A stretch of 64,000 bases of DNA from Pontixanthobacter gangjinensis (GTDB taxonomy: Bacteria > Pseudomonadota > Alphaproteobacteria > Sphingomonadales > Sphingomonadaceae): positions 2,009,772 to 2,073,771 of the forward strand of contig NZ_WTYS01000001.1 in NCBI RefSeq assembly GCF_009827545.1, written 5' to 3'. The stretch's first letter is position 1; each line of letters begins with the position of its first letter. Below the pieces are notes generated by a model, which did not search any database, was not told the DNA's origin, and saw nothing but the letters and a program-made list of their open reading frames with translations. Of this stretch, positions 28,964-37,333 are shown piece by piece. The translations under genes were made by a program, and so were the position numbers.

Positions 28964-29170
28964 ATGACCGAGGAACGAATTGAAATCGCAGTGAAGCGCA
29001 TTGAAGCTGCGCTGGCCAGAATTTCCACTGTAGCGGATGCCTCAAGCCCTGAGCCAGCAGCACCGCAAGCCGACGCCTCGGCGTTGGCCCAGAAGCATGA
29101 AATGTTGCGCAAAACAGTATCTAGCACGTTGAATGAACTTGATGAATTGATCGGGGAGCTTGGCCAATGA
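28964..29170 (+). CDS. Small coiled-coil protein preceding zapA
   Basis: This 68-residue hydrophilic protein is likely helical: the N-terminal heptad-like stretch IEIAVKRIEAALARI and the C-terminal MLRKTVSSTLNELDELIGEL are separated by a Pro/Ala linker. Its stop overlaps the zapA start (ATGA at 29167-29170), so translation is coupled. A small gene in this position is common in sphingomonads. A cell-division link is inferred from location only. Confidence 0.75.
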   Translation: MTEERIEIAVKRIEAALARISTVADASSPEPAAPQADASALAQKHEMLRKTVSSTLNELDELIGELGQ

Positions 29171-29868
29171 GCGAAGTCAAACTGTCAATCGCCGGGCGGG
29201 ATTACACCGTTGCCTGCGCCGAAGGTGAAGAGGCGCATGTTATAAGCCTGGGCGGGCTTATCGACGAAAAACTGGGCCAATTGAGAGGAAGTCTTTCTTC
29301 GAGCGAATCCCAGAACCTCCTGTTCGGCGCGCTTTTCTTAGCCGACGAATTGCATGAGGCGCGGAAGACTGCCGCAAGTGCGACAGCGAAATTGGAAGCG
29401 CAATCCGGAATTGTTGCAAATGCCGAGCGCGAGGCCAATCTCGCCAAAGGAAAGCAAGACGATCTCAAACTCACGGTTGCTCGCCTCGAAGAAGAACTCG
29501 ACGGCTTACAATCAGCGCAGCAGCGCCAATCGGCAGAAGCGAACGATATACGTATCGAATTGGAGAGTCTGCGCGAGAAAACCGATGCGGCAATTTCTGA
29601 AAAAGAAACGCTAGCCTCGCAAGTGGCTCAATTAACGCGCGAACGTGACACGTTGATTAAACAAATCCAAAGCAAGGACCTGCTCCTTGAGCGGGCCAAC
29701 GCCTTGGTACAGGAAAGCAAAGCCAGAGCTGCTCCAGTTTCAGCGCAAGTATTGGCAAGCAGCGGCGACTTGGCGGGTGACCCTGAACTGGCACCATCAT
29801 TGGAACGATTCGCTGATCTTTTAGAAAATTGTGCGGATAAGCTTGAGAGCAAGGCTCCGGCCTCCTAG
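29167..29868 (+). CDS. zapA: Cell division protein ZapA, long form
   Basis: ZapA binds FtsZ and promotes protofilament bundling at the division ring. The first roughly 90 residues match the ZapA domain: VKLSIAGRDYTVACAEGEE, then VISLGGLIDEKL, then SSSESQNLLFGALFLADEL. The following roughly 110 residues are strongly coiled coil (repeated LEAQ/LEEELDGLQ/IRIELESL heptads). At 233 residues it is about twice the length of E. coli ZapA. The 6S RNA and FTHFS genes follow, an old conserved order. Confidence 0.9.
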   Translation: MSEVKLSIAGRDYTVACAEGEEAHVISLGGLIDEKLGQLRGSLSSSESQNLLFGALFLADELHEARKTAASATAKLEAQSGIVANAEREANLAKGKQDDLKLTVARLEEELDGLQSAQQRQSAEANDIRIELESLREKTDAAISEKETLASQVAQLTRERDTLIKQIQSKDLLLERANALVQESKARAAPVSAQVLASSGDLAGDPELAPSLERFADLLENCADKLESKAPAS

Positions 29869-29871
29869 ATA

Positions 29872-30054
29872 GGAGGAGGCGGGGCTACCCGGTACGAGCC
29901 GAAGAACATCGCTGAGGCTATAATTAAATCCTAGGGAGCTGTCCCTGTCCAGAGTAACGGTTCGTCCGGGGCTCTGATGCATATGGCGCCCACCTGACGT
30001 TCTGGCGTCGGCGGATATCCGGAGAACGACCCATGGTGGTCTCGCCACTTCTCC
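29872..30054 (+). ncRNA. ssrS: 6S RNA (ssrS)
   Basis: The segment between zapA and the FTHFS gene has the hallmark 6S RNA fold. The 5' arm GGAGGAGGCGGGGCTACC (29872-29889) pairs along its whole length with the 3' arm ending GGTGGTCTCGCC...CTTCTCC (30035-30054), with one 2-nt bulge and G-U pairs. A large weakly paired interior follows, as needed to mimic an open promoter. 6S RNA sequesters sigma-70 RNA polymerase in stationary phase. The location zapA-ssrS-ygfA is conserved across proteobacteria. Exact ends are estimates. Confidence 0.85.
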
Positions 30055-30080
30055 AGCGCGGCAATAGGCAAAAATTACAG

Positions 30081-30653
30081 ATGAGCGACAAAGCGAGCCT
30101 GAGAAAAGACTTACGAGCCGCTCGAGCAGCACATGTGAAAGCGATCCCGGCAAATGTACGTGCGCTGCTGTTTCGCCAGCCTCCAGCACCGCTGTTGGCG
30201 TTGATACCAACGTCGGCTATTATCGGACTTTATCACGCAGGCCGTGATGAAGCTCCCGCAGCCGCCTATGCGCGGTTTTTCTCAGAGTCTGGCCATACTA
30301 TAGCCTTGCCCCGCTTCGATGGCGACGATGAAGCGATGCAATTTGCTGAGTATGACGATCCATTTGGTGAGAGCGGACTTGAAAAGGGAATATCAGATAT
30401 AATGCAGCCCACGGGCGATTCTCGTGCGCTGACGCCTGATGTGCTATTTATGCCTGTGATTGGCTTTACCGCGTCAGGTGAGCGTCTTGGCCAAGGCGGC
30501 GGCCATTACGATCGCTGGCTCGCAGCGAACCCCGAAACGATAACCATTGGCATGGGTTGGGACAGTCAGTTGATGGATGAACTACCCATCGAACCGCATG
30601 ACCAGAATTTGACCGCGGTGGTGACCCCCACCCGCTTATACGGACCATTTTGA
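30081..30653 (+). CDS. 5-formyltetrahydrofolate cyclo-ligase
   Basis: FTHFS (5,10-methenyl-THF synthetase) converts 5-formyl-THF to 5,10-methenyl-THF with ATP. The 190-residue product begins MSDKASLRKDLRAARAAHV, as is usual for the family, and carries the C-terminal signature FTASGERLGQGGGHYDRWL. An upstream in-frame ATG (30033) lies inside the 6S RNA and is rejected. The TGA overlaps the next gene's ATG by one base. Confidence 0.93.
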   Translation: MSDKASLRKDLRAARAAHVKAIPANVRALLFRQPPAPLLALIPTSAIIGLYHAGRDEAPAAAYARFFSESGHTIALPRFDGDDEAMQFAEYDDPFGESGLEKGISDIMQPTGDSRALTPDVLFMPVIGFTASGERLGQGGGHYDRWLAANPETITIGMGWDSQLMDELPIEPHDQNLTAVVTPTRLYGPF

Positions 30654-30871
30654 TGCGTGAAGAACCCTCCGCCCGGATCCCTCTTGGAATCTTGGGCCTT
30701 CTAGTTGGCCTTACGATTTATGCGATCCTGATCGCGCGCTATCTGCCCGACCTGATCGACGGCTGGCCGACATTGATTCAGACCGTGATCTATCTGATTC
30801 TTGGCGTAATCTGGCTGTTGCCACTGCGCCGGTTCCTGATCTGGATGGAAACGGGCAAATGGGGCGAGTAA
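30653..30871 (+). CDS. DUF2842 domain membrane protein
   Basis: This 72-residue protein has two membrane helices (about 11-29 and 38-58) and the ending PLRRFLIWMETGKWGE, which is typical of the alphaproteobacterial DUF2842 family. It starts in TGATG overlap with the FTHFS stop and is translationally coupled to it. The function is unknown. Confidence 0.85.
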   Translation: MREEPSARIPLGILGLLVGLTIYAILIARYLPDLIDGWPTLIQTVIYLILGVIWLLPLRRFLIWMETGKWGE

Positions 30872-30972
30872 GCGCAAAGTAGCACTCCACAGAAGGGCGC
30901 GTCGTCGGCTCACGACAAACCAATCCCGCAAGTGCGGACTGGTTCGATTTGATGATTTAGGATTTTCCCAAG

Positions 30973-31049
<77 letters not shown>

Positions 31050-31256
31050 ATATTTGGGCAAGCACCGCTTGGGAGAGGCGCAGTTAGGGCAGCTTCCGAA
31101 TGCTGTCAACGCACAAAAACGCCAAAAATCACGCCGCGCTCATAAGTTCTGCATTTGGCCCAAAAATGCGCATAGCTTTAGGCGCATTAACCATATTTTT
31201 TACTCTGTGTGTCATCTGACCTGCACCTCGGTTTTCGAGTTTGGGAGTGTTGCGCG

Positions 31257-31697
31257 ATGCGGTTGGGAATCACAGCAGGCCTGATTGCCTGTGCACTGGC
31301 AACAGCCGCTCATGGTCAAATGACCTTGCAGTCCTCGCGTGCGGTCTATGTAGAGCGCGATGCGCCAAATCAAACTGGCAAGATTATCGAACCTGCATCC
31401 ACTCTGATGCGCGGCGACACAGTTATTTTAATGGTCGAGTGGCAAGCCGGTGCCCAAACACGCGATCTGACAATTTCCAGCGCCGTCCCAAAGCAACTAG
31501 CGTTCCAACAAAGCAGCGTGGATGCGTATGCGGTATCCGTTGATGGAGGCCGCAATTGGGGCAAAATCGGCACGCTTCGAATCACAGACCGTTACGGCGA
31601 ACGCGTTGCATCGGTTGAAGATGTCACGCATCTGCGCTGGCGCATAAATGCAACCCGCGCCAAGGGCAACATTACCTATAGCGCGATTGTCCGCTGA
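31257..31697 (+). CDS. Hypothetical exported protein
   Basis: This 146-residue protein has a signal peptide (MRLGITAGLIACALATAAHG), with cleavage near residue 20. The ATG at 31257 has a GGGAG ribosome-binding site; an upstream in-frame start (31209) would bury the signal peptide. The mature part is predicted beta-rich and resembles exported 'conserved domain' proteins that begin with a TLQSSRAVYVER stretch. The function is not recognised. It is convergent with the branched-chain dehydrogenase operon. Confidence 0.65.
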   Translation: MRLGITAGLIACALATAAHGQMTLQSSRAVYVERDAPNQTGKIIEPASTLMRGDTVILMVEWQAGAQTRDLTISSAVPKQLAFQQSSVDAYAVSVDGGRNWGKIGTLRITDRYGERVASVEDVTHLRWRINATRAKGNITYSAIVR

Positions 31698-31709
31698 ATC
31701 AGCGCGGGG

Positions 31710-33023
31710 TTAGTCAGTCAAAAGCAAGACTGGCGTTTCGACCAATTTCTTAAATTCCTGGATAAAGCTCGCCGCATCGTACCCATCGACAACGCGGTGA
31801 TCGCAGCTGATCGAGATGTTCATGAGTTTACGCTTCTCAATCCGTTCACCGCCATTACCATCTGGCACAAACATCGGCCGTTCAATAATCCGGTTGGGGC
31901 CGATAATCGCAACTTCGGGGCGATTGATAACAGGCGTGGTGGCAACGCCGCCTAATGGACCAAGCGATGTAAGCGTCAGGGTCGAACCCGAAAGCTCATC
32001 CGATTTGGCTGAGCCATCACGCGCCGCCCCCGCCAACCGGCCTATTTCTCGCGCTAATTGCCATAAATTTTTCGCCTGAGCGTCGCGAATTACCGGAACC
32101 ATCAGACCGCCATCGGTTTGGGTGGCAACGCCAAGGTGCACCGAACCGTGCCGCGTTACGATATTGGCCTCATCGTCATACCGGGCATTGATCATCGGGA
32201 ATTGCGGAATGAGCTTGCAGATGGCCGTAATTATAAGCGGCATCATTGTCAGCTTGGGCTTGTCACCGCGATTGGCGTTCAGATCGGCTCGCATTTCCTC
32301 AAGATCGGTGACGTCGACTTCTTCAACGTAGGAAAAGTGAGGAATATTGCGCTTCGATGCCGCCATATTCTGCGCGATGCGCTTACGAAGGCCGATGACT
32401 TTTACTGTCTCGTCGCCGCGGCTTGCCGCAGCAGGAGAAAAGCCAGCGCCGGCATTATAAGACAGGAACGCGTCCAAGTCAGCATGACGAATACGGCCAT
32501 CTTCGGCAGGCTTAACTTCGGCTAGATCAATGCCCATATCTGCCGCACGTTGGCGGACTGCGGGGCTGGCGAGCACTTTGGTGGCTAGTTGAGCCGTATT
32601 TGATTGGGCCTTAGCAACCGGCTCCGGAGCGGGTGCCGATGCTGGAATCGGCGTCGGTGTGGGTGCCGGTGCTAATGCTGTAGCTGGCGCAGGATTTGGC
32701 GCTTCCTTCACTTCCGGCTCAGCAGCCGCTGCTGGCTCGGCCGCAGGCTCATTCTCTTCGGCAACGGCTTCAGGGATTCCACCTTCGACCTCAACCACAA
32801 CCAGCATAGCGCCGATTGCGACCATATCCCCTGCTTCGCCTGCAACTTCGACAACTGTGCCCGTAACCGGGCTTTCCATCGGGACCGTCGCTTTGTCGGT
32901 CATCATATCGACGATTTCCTGGTCTTCTTCGACCCGGTCACCGACCTTGACGTGCCAATCGACGATCTCAGCTTCGGCGATACCTTCGCCAATATCGGGC
33001 ATGTTGAATGTGAAACGGCTCAT
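31710..33023 (-). CDS. bkdB: Branched-chain 2-oxoacid dehydrogenase E2 (dihydrolipoyl acyltransferase)
   Basis: This 437-residue E2 subunit has an N-terminal lipoyl domain (about 1-78, lipoyl Lys44 in MMTDKATVP), an Ala/Pro-rich flexible linker, a peripheral-subunit-binding domain (VLASPAVRQRAADMGIDLAE) and a C-terminal catalytic domain with the SCDHRVVDGYDAA motif. It transfers branched acyl groups to CoA during valine, leucine and isoleucine breakdown. The gene follows the E1 beta gene by 3 bp. The E3 subunit is not in this window. Confidence 0.92.
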   Translation of the reverse strand: MSRFTFNMPDIGEGIAEAEIVDWHVKVGDRVEEDQEIVDMMTDKATVPMESPVTGTVVEVAGEAGDMVAIGAMLVVVEVEGGIPEAVAEENEPAAEPAAAAEPEVKEAPNPAPATALAPAPTPTPIPASAPAPEPVAKAQSNTAQLATKVLASPAVRQRAADMGIDLAEVKPAEDGRIRHADLDAFLSYNAGAGFSPAAASRGDETVKVIGLRKRIAQNMAASKRNIPHFSYVEEVDVTDLEEMRADLNANRGDKPKLTMMPLIITAICKLIPQFPMINARYDDEANIVTRHGSVHLGVATQTDGGLMVPVIRDAQAKNLWQLAREIGRLAGAARDGSAKSDELSGSTLTLTSLGPLGGVATTPVINRPEVAIIGPNRIIERPMFVPDGNGGERIEKRKLMNISISCDHRVVDGYDAASFIQEFKKLVETPVLLLTD

Positions 33024-33026
33024 GGC

Positions 33027-34085
33027 TCAGGCTTTCATAATCTTGTCGATGGCTTCACCGATACGGACGGGGCCAGGGAAATACGCCCATTCAAGGCTAT
33101 GCGGATAGGGTGTATCGAAACCGGTGACGCGTTCAACCGGCGCTTCGAGGTGGAAGAAGCACCGCTCCATAACCAGAGCGGACAATTCTGCGCCAAACCC
33201 GGCAGTGCGCGTTGCCTCATGGACAATCAGACAGCGCCCGGTTTTCTTAACCGACGCCTCGATCGCTTCGATATCGAGCGGCACAATAGTCCGCAAATCG
33301 AGGATTTCAGCGTCGATTCCCTTCTCGCGGCACACCGCCTCAGCCACATGGACCATCGTGCCGTATGCGAGCACGGTCATAGCCTCGCCCTCTTGCACAA
33401 TGCGCGCCTTACCAAGCGGGATTGAATAATGTCCCTCCGGCACGATGCTGTCGCGGTGTTTCTTCCACGGCTCGACCGGCTTGTCATAATAGCCAGTGAA
33501 GGGTGCGTTGTAGATGCGTTTTGGCTCGAAGAATATGACCGGGTCATTATCCTCAATTGCCGCAATCAGTAGGCCCTTTGCATCATAAGGTGTTGCCGGG
33601 ATTACAGTTTTAAGACCTGCCACATGGGCAAATAATGCTTCCGGGCTCTGGCTGTGTGTCTGACCGCCGAAAATACCGCCGCCAAAGGGGGAGCGGACTG
33701 TCATTGGTGCAATATATTCACCGGCTGACCGGTAGCGCAAACGTGCCGCCTCTGAAATAAGCTGGTCAAGCCCGGGATAGATGTAATCAGCGAACTGAAT
33801 TTCCGGCACGGGGCGCAGGCCATAGGCCCCCATCCCCACCGCCGCACCAATGATACCGCATTCGGAAATTGGCGTATCAAAAACGCGGTTCTTACCATGC
33901 TTCTCCTGCAGCCCGGCGGTTGCACGAAAAACACCACCGAAATAGCCGACATCTTCGCCCATCACGACAATATCGGGGTCTTCGGTCATCTTCAGATCGA
34001 GCGCTTCATTAATTGCTTCGATCATATTGAGACGGCGTTCGGCGCCCGCTTCCGGGGAAGCTTTGTCGTTTGTTTGCGTGCTCAC
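33027..34085 (-). CDS. bkdA2: 2-oxoacid dehydrogenase E1 beta subunit
   Basis: This 352-residue protein forms the E1 component with the alpha subunit. Recognisable stretches are LNMIEAINEAL, VVMGEDVGYFGGVFRAT, FADYIYPGLDQLISEAAR, SPFGGGIFGGQTHSQSPEA and AVERVTGFDTPYP-like VERVTGFDTPYPH. The start is set at the GTG at 34085, which overlaps the E1 alpha stop (GTGA), although ATG at 34025 is possible. Membership in the branched-chain rather than pyruvate class is inferred from the partners. Confidence 0.9.
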   Translation of the reverse strand: MSTQTNDKASPEAGAERRLNMIEAINEALDLKMTEDPDIVVMGEDVGYFGGVFRATAGLQEKHGKNRVFDTPISECGIIGAAVGMGAYGLRPVPEIQFADYIYPGLDQLISEAARLRYRSAGEYIAPMTVRSPFGGGIFGGQTHSQSPEALFAHVAGLKTVIPATPYDAKGLLIAAIEDNDPVIFFEPKRIYNAPFTGYYDKPVEPWKKHRDSIVPEGHYSIPLGKARIVQEGEAMTVLAYGTMVHVAEAVCREKGIDAEILDLRTIVPLDIEAIEASVKKTGRCLIVHEATRTAGFGAELSALVMERCFFHLEAPVERVTGFDTPYPHSLEWAYFPGPVRIGEAIDKIMKA

Positions 34086-35386
34086 GATCCGGGCCTCCCT
34101 TCGGGAAACTTGGTCTCTCGCTCGCGGATCGCCTGCTCGCTTTGCTCCTTCAAATGCCAAGGTAGTTCTTCGAACACATCCTCGAACATCGTGCGGAACG
34201 GGTGGTGCAGGCCATGGCCTAGGATGCCGTTCTTCTCAGCTTCTTTGGTTGCGGCCTTAACTTCTTCTGCGCAGGCAAGGTCCATCGCCACCTGGCGCTC
34301 TTCGTCCCATTCACCAAGCTCAATAAGATGATTTTTCAGACGCGTTACCGGATCGCCCAGCGGCCATTCTTCGCGCTCTTGTGCCGAACGATATCCGCTG
34401 GGGTCATCAGACGTTGAATGCCCCTCTGCGCGATAGGTGAAATGTTCAATCAATGTCGGACCGCCATTGGCACGAGCGCGGTTGGCAGCCCAGCGCTCTG
34501 CAGCATAGACCGCGAGCGGATCATTGCCGTCGACCCGGATCCCAGCGAGGCCATATCCAAGCGCGCGCGCTGCAAACGTCGTGCGTTCACCGCCCGCAAA
34601 ACCCGAGAAACTCGAAATTGCCCATTGGTTGTTGATCACATTCAAAATGACGGGGGCATTATACACTGTGGCAAAAGTGCAGGCGGCGTGGAAGTCACCT
34701 TCAGCCGTTGAGCCCTCGCCCACCCATGTCGCAGCGATCCGGCTGTCGCCCTTGATCGCGCTGGCCATCGCCCAACCCACAGCCTGCGGCGTTTGGGTCG
34801 CGAGGTTGCCGCTGATCGAGAAGAAGCTGTGTTCCCGGCTCGAATACATGATCGGAAGCTGACGCCCCTTCAGCTTGTCGCCTTTGTTCGAATAGATCTG
34901 GTTGATCATTTCAATCAACGGATAGCCGCGCGAGATCAGGATGCCTTGCTGGCGATAAGATGGGAAAATCATATCGTCGCTCGCGAGAGCCATCGCGGCG
35001 GATATCGAGGTCGCCTCTTCACCTGTACATTTCATATAAAAGCTGGTTTTGCCCTGGCGCTGTCCACGAAACATCCGTTCATCAAACGCATGCACCATGG
35101 CAAAAGAGTGCAGCATCGTCCGCAAGGTATCCGGATCCAGTTTCGGATCCCACGGGCCATGGGCCTTGTTGTCATCTCCCAGAACACGAACGAGATCATA
35201 GCATAGCGAACTGGTTTCGATTGCATCGCAAACCTCGTCGGGCCGCGCCTGCGCGCCAGCTTCGGGCACGTGAATATGGGCAAAGTCCACGGGGTCGCCA
35301 GGGCGATAGGTTGGTTCGGGAACATGAAGCTCCAGCGCGGGCTTGTTTGCCCCCTTGCCTGCTGCTTCGTCGGGCCGGTTGGCCAT
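34082..35386 (-). CDS. bkdA1: 2-oxoacid dehydrogenase E1 alpha subunit
   Basis: This 434-residue thiamine diphosphate-binding subunit shows MYSSREHSFFSISGNLATQ (the substrate-side loop of branched-chain E1), the ThDP-binding WVGEGSTAEGDFHAACTFATVY...NNQWAIS, and the phosphorylation-loop-like YRAEGHSTSDDPSGYRS. The long N-terminal domain (about 70 residues before the dehydrogenase fold) is typical of bacterial BkdA1. It starts the E1 alpha-E1 beta-E2 operon. The ATG at 35386 is preferred to the open frame reaching 35419. Confidence 0.92.
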   Translation of the reverse strand: MANRPDEAAGKGANKPALELHVPEPTYRPGDPVDFAHIHVPEAGAQARPDEVCDAIETSSLCYDLVRVLGDDNKAHGPWDPKLDPDTLRTMLHSFAMVHAFDERMFRGQRQGKTSFYMKCTGEEATSISAAMALASDDMIFPSYRQQGILISRGYPLIEMINQIYSNKGDKLKGRQLPIMYSSREHSFFSISGNLATQTPQAVGWAMASAIKGDSRIAATWVGEGSTAEGDFHAACTFATVYNAPVILNVINNQWAISSFSGFAGGERTTFAARALGYGLAGIRVDGNDPLAVYAAERWAANRARANGGPTLIEHFTYRAEGHSTSDDPSGYRSAQEREEWPLGDPVTRLKNHLIELGEWDEERQVAMDLACAEEVKAATKEAEKNGILGHGLHHPFRTMFEDVFEELPWHLKEQSEQAIRERETKFPEGRPGS

Positions 35387-35495
35387 AATCCTACTCTCCC
35401 CAGAGTGCCCTGCGCTCACATTTTGAGCGAGAGATGCAATCTTACGCGATGGCGTTATTTTATTTCACAAGCGGGCTCGGGTCAAGTTTTGCAGA

Positions 35496-36452
35496 TTAGA
35501 CTGCAATCGGTGCCTTCAACGCACCTTGCGGCAGATAGTCCGCGACCGTAAAATCCTCGATAGAATAGTCAAAAATTGTGTCCGGCCTTCTGCCAATTTC
35601 AAGCCTCGGCTTGCCTTCCGGTCCCCGCGAAAGCTGTTCTTCGACCAAATCTCCATGATTGAGGTAGAGATGGGTATCGCCGCCCATCCACACGAATTCG
35701 CCTGGCTCCAGATCGGTTTGCTGGGCAATCATCCGTTGCAATAATGCGGCCGACCACAGGTTGAAAGGCAACCCCAAGGCGACATCGCAGCTGCGTTGAT
35801 AGAGCGCGCAATTGAGGCGCCCATCGGAAACGTGAAACTGATAGGTTTTGTGACACGGCGGCAGCGCCATCTGGTCAAGCTGGGCGACATTCCAGCCCTC
35901 TATAATATGACGGCGGCTACCCTGATTATTCCGCAGCGATTCGATAACTTCGGCGACTTGGTTGATGCCTGGGCCTTTGCGATAGGTGCCATCCGGCTGG
36001 TATTGATAGGTAGGCCAGTCGACCCATTGCTTGCCGTAAACGGGGCCAAGCTCGCCCCATCTTGCCGCGAAAACCTCATCCTTGACTATCTTAGCCGAAA
36101 ACTCTTCGCGGGTTATCTCGCTACCGGTTTCGCGTCGATAGGTCTCGAGCGGCCAATCCGTCCAAATCTGGACATTCTGCCGGCACAATTCCCGAATGTT
36201 TGTGTCGCCGGTAAGAAACCACAACATCTCGCGCGTGGCGGTTTTCCAATAAACGCGCTTAGTTGTTAGCAGCGGCATTTTCCCGTCTGCCAGATCGAAC
36301 CGCAAGATCGCGCCGAAGACGGACTTCGTGCCCACTCCGGTCCGATCGACACGTTCGCTGCCATGCTGCCAAATATGGCGCATCAGATCAAGATATTGCC
36401 ACTCAGGATGGCGATCATCAGCTTGGCGATTCGGGAAGCCAGGATTGTTCAT
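35496..36452 (-). CDS. thyA: Thymidylate synthase
   Basis: This 318-residue enzyme methylates dUMP to dTMP with 5,10-methylene-THF. Catalytic Cys200 sits in MALPPCHKTYQFHV; the folate and dUMP site motifs are LTTKRVYWK, RSCDVALGLPFN and DTHLYLNH. It is longer than the 264-residue E. coli enzyme because of an insertion around residues 100-135, which is common in this family. Confidence 0.97.
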   Translation of the reverse strand: MNNPGFPNRQADDRHPEWQYLDLMRHIWQHGSERVDRTGVGTKSVFGAILRFDLADGKMPLLTTKRVYWKTATREMLWFLTGDTNIRELCRQNVQIWTDWPLETYRRETGSEITREEFSAKIVKDEVFAARWGELGPVYGKQWVDWPTYQYQPDGTYRKGPGINQVAEVIESLRNNQGSRRHIIEGWNVAQLDQMALPPCHKTYQFHVSDGRLNCALYQRSCDVALGLPFNLWSAALLQRMIAQQTDLEPGEFVWMGGDTHLYLNHGDLVEEQLSRGPEGKPRLEIGRRPDTIFDYSIEDFTVADYLPQGALKAPIAV

Positions 36453-36593
36453 GCGCTGGTTCTAGACACGGCGGGGGCAGCTTGCCACCCCACCCGGGCA
36501 TCCGTGACGCAGCCATGCTTGATAAAATGGAAAATCATTTTGGAACAACTTCTTGCGCGAACCATTACGAAGCCAATCAAGGAGTTTTAAACT

Positions 36594-36752
36594 ATGCAAA
36601 TTATCGTTCTTATCCTCAGCATTCTTCTGCCACCTGTGGGTGTCGCGATCAAACACGGTCTCAGTAACGATTTCTGGATCAATCTGATCTTGACGATTTT
36701 GGGAGTGATACCCGGCATCATCCATGCGCTTTACGTGAATTTCCTTCGATAA
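36594..36752 (+). CDS. YqaE/Pmp3 family membrane peptide
   Basis: A 52-residue frame starts at an ATG preceded by AAGGAG with good spacing and ends at a TAA at 36750. The product, MQIIVLILSILLPPVGVAIK followed by a second hydrophobic stretch, has the LPPVGV signature and the two short helices of the YqaE/Pmp3 (UPF0057) stress-associated membrane family. Roles in membrane potential and salt tolerance are known for relatives. It is followed by an intrinsic terminator. Confidence 0.9.
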   Translation: MQIIVLILSILLPPVGVAIKHGLSNDFWINLILTILGVIPGIIHALYVNFLR

Positions 36753-36774
36753 TTTCACGAAGGTACACGCGATT

Positions 36775-36815
36775 AAATCAGGCGGCACCTGGCAACAGTC
36801 GCCGCCTGATTTTTT
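36775..36815 (+). terminator. Intrinsic terminator after the YqaE-like gene
   Basis: The arms AAATCAGGCGGC (36775-36786) and GCCGCCTGATTT (36801-36812) form a perfect 12-bp stem with a 14-nt loop, and the second arm runs directly into a T tract. It serves the plus-strand gene; on the minus strand it lies just after the DUF3429 gene and may terminate that as well. Confidence 0.85.
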
Positions 36816-36818
36816 GTG

Positions 36819-37283
36819 TCATGGTCTTACCGCAAGACTGACGATGCCAAGAGCAAATGTCAGCAATCCCAAACCGGTAGAGAGATGCCACCGCAGCTGG
36901 ATCCAACCAGAACCACCAAGACCCAGCTTGCGATCCACCAATGGTGACACCATCAGAAACAGTCCCAGCCACAGCAATGACGGTTCAGGCCAAGCCCAGC
37001 CTAGCGTCCATGGCAAAAACAACCCTAAACCTATTAGGCTAGGCAAAACCGCGGCGGCATACGCCCATTTCGGTGCATCCGGATTAGCCAAAGATTGACC
37101 CCACCAAACTCCCCCGAGAAAGCTGAAAATCAGCGCGGCATAGGCAAACCCGCCAGCCAGAGCGATCCAACCCCACTCGCCACCAGCCAAAAATAGGTAA
37201 AGCGCGAGCACCTGTGGTAGCAGCCCGGAATAGCCGAGCAACCGGACCCAGCGGAACGACTGCGGCGGAATATCATTGTTCAT
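36819..37283 (-). CDS. DUF3429 domain membrane protein
   Basis: This 154-residue inner-membrane protein has five predicted helices, including LLPQVLALYLFLAGG, AYAALIFSFLGGVWWGQSL and AAAVLPSLIGLGLFLPW. The FLGGVWWG motif is typical of the DUF3429 family (YfcC-type unknowns). An upstream ATG at 37295 would add four residues. It is divergent from the ABC1 kinase gene, only 50 bp away. The function is unknown. Confidence 0.8.
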   Translation of the reverse strand: MNNDIPPQSFRWVRLLGYSGLLPQVLALYLFLAGGEWGWIALAGGFAYAALIFSFLGGVWWGQSLANPDAPKWAYAAAVLPSLIGLGLFLPWTLGWAWPEPSLLWLGLFLMVSPLVDRKLGLGGSGWIQLRWHLSTGLGLLTFALGIVSLAVRP

Positions 37284-37333
37284 TGAAACCGGCACTTTCT
37301 TGCCCGAGTTACGACAGGCACCATCTTCTTCTT

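Noticed and set aside
30033-30080. Upstream in-frame start for the FTHFS gene
   Set aside because: It lies inside the 6S RNA, and the family N-terminus begins at the ATG at 30081.
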